A stretch of 8,393 nucleotides of DNA, taken from assembly GCA_005776735.1 (NCBI GenBank), contig SXOM01000628.1:1-8393 (forward strand). Direction: 5' to 3'. Each line of letters begins with the position of its first letter. Position 1 is the first letter of the stretch. Origin of the DNA: Pseudomonadota bacterium (lineage in GTDB: Bacteria; Myxococcota_A; UBA796; SXON01). Below are positions 4,982 through 8,393 of this stretch, piece by piece. The position numbers were made by a program, and so were the translations under genes. The notes under the pieces were generated by a model, which was not told the DNA's origin, did not search any database, and was given only the letters and a program-made list of their open reading frames with translations.

Positions 4982-5644
4982 TCACACCCCGCGGGCCTCC
5001 TGCGGCCAGATGAACTTGTGCATCTGCAGTTGGAAGCGCGCCGGCACCGCGTCGGCGAGCATCCACGCCACGACATCGGCGGGGGCGAGCTTCCCGAACA
5101 CCACCGAGAGGAGCACCCCGGCGCGTTCGTGCAGCCGGGTACGGCGGATCACCTCCCGCGCCCATTCGTAGTCCCGACGCGACGCGAGCACGAACTTCAC
5201 CTCGTCGCCCGGGCGGAGCTTCTCCACGTTGCTCCAGAGGTTTGCCCGCTCCTCGCCGGAGTCGGGCGGCTTCAGGTCGAGGATCGTGTGCACCCCGGCC
5301 GGGACCGGGCCGATGTCGCGGGAGCCGCTGGTCTCCAACAACACCGTGAGACCGCGGTCCAAGAGCGCCTGCATCAGCGGAATGGACTGCTTGTGGACCA
5401 ACGGCTCCCCCCCCGTCAGCTCCACCAACGGCACGCCGGTCGCGACCACCTCGGCGACGACGTCCGCGATCGAGCGCGCGGTGCCGCCGGTGAACGTGTA
5501 GGTGCTGTCGCACCAGGAGCAGCGGAGGTTGCACCCCGCGAGCCGGACGAAGACACACGGGAGGCCCGCCCACGTGCTCTCGCCCTGCACCGACGTGTAG
5601 ACCTCGATGACGCGCAGCCGCTCGGCGAGGGGAATCTCGGACAT
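4982..5644 (-). CDS. queE: 7-carboxy-7-deazaguanine synthase (radical SAM)
   Basis: This is a 220-residue QueE homologue, the usual length. QueE converts 6-carboxy-tetrahydropterin to 7-carboxy-7-deazaguanine using S-adenosylmethionine and a [4Fe-4S] cluster, on the route to preQ0 and queuosine. Visible signs are the N-terminal YTSVQGEST (16-24), VFVRLAGCNLRCSWCDSTYTF with the cluster motif C38-x3-C42-x2-C45, ELTGGEPLVHKQ (SAM-binding GGEP), LLETSG, and the typical ending QLQMHKFIWPQEARGV. ATG 5644 is chosen because it gives the normal QueE N-terminus, although I see no strong Shine-Dalgarno. Further upstream the frame runs antisense through the START-domain gene. No QueC, QueD or QueF is in the window. 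It is divergent from the START gene and probably co-transcribed with the HMA gene. Confidence 0.94.
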   Translation of the reverse strand: MSEIPLAERLRVIEVYTSVQGESTWAGLPCVFVRLAGCNLRCSWCDSTYTFTGGTARSIADVVAEVVATGVPLVELTGGEPLVHKQSIPLMQALLDRGLTVLLETSGSRDIGPVPAGVHTILDLKPPDSGEERANLWSNVEKLRPGDEVKFVLASRRDYEWAREVIRRTRLHERAGVLLSVVFGKLAPADVVAWMLADAVPARFQLQMHKFIWPQEARGV

Positions 5645-5648
5645 GGGC

Positions 5649-5670
5649 GGCGGGTATCCCGGTACCCGCC
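5649..5670. promoter_or_regulatory. Inverted repeat between divergent genes
   Basis: GGCGGGTA (5649-5656) and TACCCGCC (5663-5670) form a perfect 8-bp inverted repeat around TCCCGG. It lies 5 nt before the queE start codon, inside the 81-nt divergent region. It could be an operator or a leader hairpin that limits queE ribosome access, fitting the poor Shine-Dalgarno there. I see no preQ1 riboswitch. Confidence 0.4.
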
Positions 5671-5725
5671 CGGCGAGCCGCGGCCGACGCGAACGATTAG
5701 CTCCCCCGACGACCCGGAGAGCCCC

Positions 5726-6355
5726 ATGCTCCTCAGCCTCCTCGCCGCCCTCCCCGCGTACGCCGCCGACGCGACCAAGCCACACCCGCACCAGGGCGTC
5801 GTCACCGCGTACAAGGGCGCGCCGCCGGCGGTCTCGCTGAGCGACGCCGACAAGGTGTCGCTCGCGGCGGGGAAGGTCGTCCTCAAGCAGCAGCAGGTCG
5901 AGTCGGGCGGCCGCGGCGTCGCGATGATGGACATCGCGGCCGCGCCCGAGACCATCTGGTCGAAGATCCTCGACTATTCCCACTACCCGCAGATGGTCGA
6001 CAAGGTGGCCGAGTGCGGGAACTACCGGGTCGCGGGCGACGAGCTGTACACCCGCTTCGTGCTCGACGTGATGGGCGCCGACGTGGAGTACTTCATCCGG
6101 CACAAGGTCAACAAGCCCGCCGGCTACCTGACGTGGACGCTGGACTACTCCCGGAAGTCCGACCTCGACGACTCCGTCGGCTACTGGCGGGTCACCCCGC
6201 TCCAGGCCGACCCGCCGCGCTCCCGGCTCGAGTACTCCGTCGACATCCGCTTCACCGGCTACGTCCCCGGCTTCGTCGCCGACATGATCAGCAAGAAGGG
6301 CCTCACCGACGCCACGGGGTGGGTGAAGCGGGAGAGCGAGAAAAAGGGAGCATGA
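5726..6355 (+). CDS. Exported START/SRPBCC-domain protein
   Basis: This 209-residue protein has a signal peptide (MLLSLLAALPAYAA, cleavage near residue 13-14) followed by a START/Bet v 1-like (SRPBCC, polyketide cyclase/COQ10-like) domain from about residue 62 to the end. The clearest family stretch is IAAAPETIWSKILDYSHYPQMVDKV (70-94), where a beta strand leads to the AAPETIW...DYxxYPxM helix pair. Later strands include GYLTWTLDYSRKSDLDDSVGYWRVTPL and RLEYSVDIRFTGYVPGF. Such folds bind lipids or other hydrophobic ligands in a deep cavity; the ligand cannot be predicted. ATG 5726 has GGAGAG 4-9 nt upstream. The frame is open upstream to 4784 but crosses queE antisense. It is the first gene of a rightward group with the lipoprotein 63 nt downstream. 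A periplasmic lipid-handling role is an inference. Confidence 0.85.
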   Translation: MLLSLLAALPAYAADATKPHPHQGVVTAYKGAPPAVSLSDADKVSLAAGKVVLKQQQVESGGRGVAMMDIAAAPETIWSKILDYSHYPQMVDKVAECGNYRVAGDELYTRFVLDVMGADVEYFIRHKVNKPAGYLTWTLDYSRKSDLDDSVGYWRVTPLQADPPRSRLEYSVDIRFTGYVPGFVADMISKKGLTDATGWVKRESEKKGA

Positions 6356-6371
6356 AAGCGGCGGGCGTCCG

Positions 6372-6400
6372 CTGACAAGCGCTTGACGTTCTGATAGAGT
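6372..6400 (+). promoter_or_regulatory. Possible promoter and motif copy 2 before lipoprotein gene
   Basis: CAAGCGCTTGACGTTCT (6376-6392) is the second copy of the motif at 3205-3221 and includes the perfect 10-bp palindrome CAAGCGCTTG (6376-6385). It overlaps a weak sigma-70-like pair, CTGACA (6372-6377), 17 nt, TAGAGT (6395-6400). That would give a very short leader, with the GGAGG at 6408-6412 almost at the 5' end, so the promoter assignment is tentative. Confidence 0.35.
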
Positions 6401-6418
6401 CGGTCGCGGAGGCTGCTC

Positions 6419-7183
6419 ATGCGATTTCTACTCCCCGTCCTGGTGATGCTCGGCTGCGCCGACCCCTACGGCGACGCAAAGAAGGCCGACACGATCGAGG
6501 CCTACGAGGCCTTCCTCGCGACCGAACCCAGTGGCGCCGACAAGCTGATGGCCGAGAGTCGCCTGGAAGAGCTCATGGTCAAGCGCGCCGAAGAGTCCCA
6601 CGCCATCGCCGACTACGACGCGGTGCTCCAGCGGTTCGCCTCGTCGCGCAAGGCCAAGCAGATGCAGGAGGGTCGCTCCAACGCGGCGTTCGCCGTGGCC
6701 GAGGCCGACGGGTCGGTCGACGCCTGGAAGAAGTTCCTCGCGGAGAACGACTTCGCCGACGCCGCGCTCAAGAAGCGCGCCAAGACCATGGTCGACGTCG
6801 CGGAGTACACCGCGCTGGTGGCCATCGCCGAGCCGGTGGTCGCGCCGGTCAACCTCGCGGGCGACGCCGCGGGCGCCAAGGACGGCTGGGGCATCACTGC
6901 CGAGATCACCAACAACGCCACGGTCGCGTTGGAGTACGCCAACCTCGAGCTCCAGTTCCTCGACGGCGAGGGCAAGAAGCTCAAGGCGGTGAGTTGGCCC
7001 ATCGCGGCGCAGGCGGGCCCGGGCGGCCTCCCGATGGAAGAGGCGCACGCCAAGCCGTTCGCGCCCGCCGAAAAGCGCACGTGGTCGTACTCCACGGGGG
7101 AGACCCCCGAGGGGTGGGCCGAAGGCAAGGTCAAGCTCGTGCTCGTCGGCGCCCGCCCCGCCCCGGCCGCACCGCCGCAGTAG
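6419..7183 (+). CDS. Lipoprotein with three helical repeats and a C-terminal beta domain
   Basis: This is a 254-residue probable lipoprotein. MRFLLPVLVMLGC ends at Cys13, a lipobox-like site, though -3 is Met rather than the usual Leu. Residues about 25-130 hold three similar helical units of about 36 residues (TIEAYEAFLATEP, AIADYDAVLQRFA, SVDAWKKFLAEND, each followed by a Lys/Ala-rich helix), reminiscent of TPR-type repeats in outer-membrane-associated lipoproteins. Residues about 156-245 look like a beta-sandwich (WGITAEITNNATVALEYANLELQFLDGEGKKL), resembling FxLYD-type extracytoplasmic domains. The C-terminus is Pro/Ala-rich. ATG 6419 has a strong GGAGG 6 nt upstream. It follows the START gene by 63 nt and precedes the aminotransferase by 49 nt. 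Function unknown; a protein-interaction or envelope role is an inference. Confidence 0.8.
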   Translation: MRFLLPVLVMLGCADPYGDAKKADTIEAYEAFLATEPSGADKLMAESRLEELMVKRAEESHAIADYDAVLQRFASSRKAKQMQEGRSNAAFAVAEADGSVDAWKKFLAENDFADAALKKRAKTMVDVAEYTALVAIAEPVVAPVNLAGDAAGAKDGWGITAEITNNATVALEYANLELQFLDGEGKKLKAVSWPIAAQAGPGGLPMEEAHAKPFAPAEKRTWSYSTGETPEGWAEGKVKLVLVGARPAPAAPPQ

Positions 7184-7232
7184 CCCGCGTCGCGCGTTGC
7201 CGAACCGCCCGGGCGCCGATAGCCGCGCGCCC

Positions 7233-8393
7233 GTGACGAAGCTCGCTGCCCACCTTCCCGCCGACCCGCGCGGCTTCGCCGCGCTGGCCCTCACCCGCAT
7301 CGCCCGCGAGATGCAAGGCTCGCTCATCCTCGGCATCGCCGCCGAGGTGCGTGCCCTCATCGCGCAGGGGCAGCCCGTCTGCAACCTGACGGTGGGCGAC
7401 TTCGACGCGCAGCAGTTCCCGGTGCCGGCCGTCCTGAGCGAAGGGGTCAAGCGTGCGCTCGACGCCGCCCACACCAACTACCCGCCCGCGGAGGGCATCG
7501 CCGAGCTGCGCAAGGCGGTGGCGGACTGGTACGCGCGCGCCTTGGGGATCGAGGTCGCGCCGGACTGGGTGGTCGTCGCCAGCGGCGCCCGGCCGGTGAT
7601 GTACGCGACGTATCGCCTCTTCCTCGAGCCCGGCGACACGCTGTTGTACTGCGTACCGAGCTGGAACAACGGCTACTACGGCCAGCTCACCGATGCCGTG
7701 CAGGAAACGGTGGCGACGCAGGCCCAGAACGACTTCATGCCCACGGCCGCCGAGCTGGAGGAGCCGTTCACCCGCGCGCGCCTGTTCACGCTCAACTCCC
7801 CGCAGAACCCCACGGGCACGGTCATCAAGCCCGAGCGGCTCGCCGAGATCGCGCGCGCCGTGGTCGCGGAGAACCGCCGCCGCGCCGCGAGCGGCGCCCG
7901 GCCGCTCCTGTGGATGTGGGACCAGGTGTACTGGACCCTGACCTACGGCGAGGCCGCACACGCGCACCCGTGCGCGCTGGTGCCGGAGTGCGCGCCGTAC
8001 GTCGTCACGGTCGATGCCATCAGCAAGAGCTTCGCCGCCACCGGCCTTCGGGTCGGCTGGGCGGTGCTCCCGCCGGTCTTCGCCGAGCGGATGAAGGCGT
8101 TCATCGGCCACGTGGGCGCGTGGGCCCCCAAGCCCGAGCAGGTCGCCACCGCGCACCTTCTCGCCGACGACGCCGCGATGGCCGAGTTCGGCGCGCAGTT
8201 CCGCGGGGCGCTGCGCGAGCGGCTCACCGTGCTCGACGAAGGCCTCACCCAGCTCGGTGTGCACCACCTCGTGCCGCAAGGCGCGATGTACCTCTCGGTC
8301 CGGTTCGACCTGTTCGGCCGCCCCGGGGTCGACGGCACCCCGATGTCCACCAACGAAGAGGTGCGGCGGTGGCTCCTCCAGCGGGCCGGGCTC
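7233..8393 (+). CDS. Class I/II PLP-dependent aminotransferase (partial, runs off the end)
   Basis: The 387 residues visible have no stop before the window end; the family is usually about 400-430 residues, so only the C-terminal tail is missing. It is a fold-type I aminotransferase of the aspartate aminotransferase superfamily. Landmarks are VCNLTVGDFDAQQFPVP (49-65), NYPPAEGIAELRKAVADWY (82-100), SGARPVMYA (117-125, phosphate region), NSPQNPTGTV (188-197, Asn192), WDQVYW (229-234, Asp230 and Tyr233 contact PLP), and DAISKSFAATGLRVGW (261-276), with Lys265 the Schiff-base lysine and Arg273 a phosphate contact. The amino-donor substrate cannot be assigned. The start is GTG 7233, after an in-frame-compatible 49-nt gap; no strong Shine-Dalgarno is visible, and ATG 7311 would truncate a conserved-looking N-terminal helix. 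A short GGGCGC/GCGCCC hairpin (7211-7232) abuts the start codon. Confidence 0.92.
   Translation, partial: MTKLAAHLPADPRGFAALALTRIAREMQGSLILGIAAEVRALIAQGQPVCNLTVGDFDAQQFPVPAVLSEGVKRALDAAHTNYPPAEGIAELRKAVADWYARALGIEVAPDWVVVASGARPVMYATYRLFLEPGDTLLYCVPSWNNGYYGQLTDAVQETVATQAQNDFMPTAAELEEPFTRARLFTLNSPQNPTGTVIKPERLAEIARAVVAENRRRAASGARPLLWMWDQVYWTLTYGEAAHAHPCALVPECAPYVVTVDAISKSFAATGLRVGWAVLPPVFAERMKAFIGHVGAWAPKPEQVATAHLLADDAAMAEFGAQFRGALRERLTVLDEGLTQLGVHHLVPQGAMYLSVRFDLFGRPGVDGTPMSTNEEVRRWLLQRAGL

Noticed and set aside
5650..5725. preQ1 riboswitch upstream of queE
   Set aside because: The minus-strand leader is only about 80 nt, G/C-rich, and lacks the A-rich tail and pseudoknot pattern of preQ1 aptamers.
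7131..8279. A 382-codon minus-strand open frame at the right end
   Set aside because: It is antisense to the aminotransferase, whose plus-strand frame has all PLP-site residues; the minus frame is Arg/Gly/His-rich with no domain.

Overview
The window is very GC-rich DNA (roughly 70% G+C by eye) with strong G/C third-position bias, many short lipoproteins, frequent GTG starts and sigma-54-type promoter signatures. This style suggests a Myxococcota or other former deltaproteobacterial genome. No marker gene in the window proves it, so the lineage is an inference. I see no rRNA, tRNA, transposase, phage gene or CRISPR array.

Left block (47-2647, minus strand): a four-gene operon transcribed leftward. 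The order is an exported YceI-family lipid-binding-like protein, an enoyl-CoA hydratase/isomerase (crotonase), a small Cys-rich lipoprotein and a larger lipoprotein with a C-terminal HEAT-like segment. Each stop codon overlaps or lies inside the start of the next gene, so the genes are very likely co-translated. The two lipoproteins share a Cys-containing motif. The operon looks like an envelope/lipid-related set of unknown purpose.

Central block (2750-4137, plus strand): a good sigma-54 promoter drives a 60-residue all-helical orphan protein, which ends at a textbook intrinsic terminator. A second, weaker sigma-54-like element lies just before a tandem-domain universal stress protein.

Gene-free stretch (4138-4758): this holds a roughly 76-nt near-palindrome and then an array of short direct repeats in 47-nt and 88-nt units. 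It is probably non-coding and is the most unusual DNA here.

Right-centre (4759-5644, minus strand): QueE (7-carboxy-7-deazaguanine synthase, radical SAM), followed 13 nt later by a 69-residue heavy-metal-associated (CopZ-like) protein. A compact divergent intergenic region with an 8-bp inverted repeat separates QueE from the next block.

Right block (5726-8393, plus strand): an exported START/SRPBCC-fold protein, a lipoprotein with three helical repeats and a C-terminal beta domain, and a class I/II PLP-dependent aminotransferase that runs off the window edge. The sequence before the lipoprotein shares a 17-nt motif with the sequence before the universal stress gene, which hints at a common regulator.

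Most genes are ordinary housekeeping or envelope genes. The novelty candidates are the repeat/palindrome region, the shared promoter-proximal motif, and the sigma-54-driven orphan small protein. I found no convincing new defence or mobile system.
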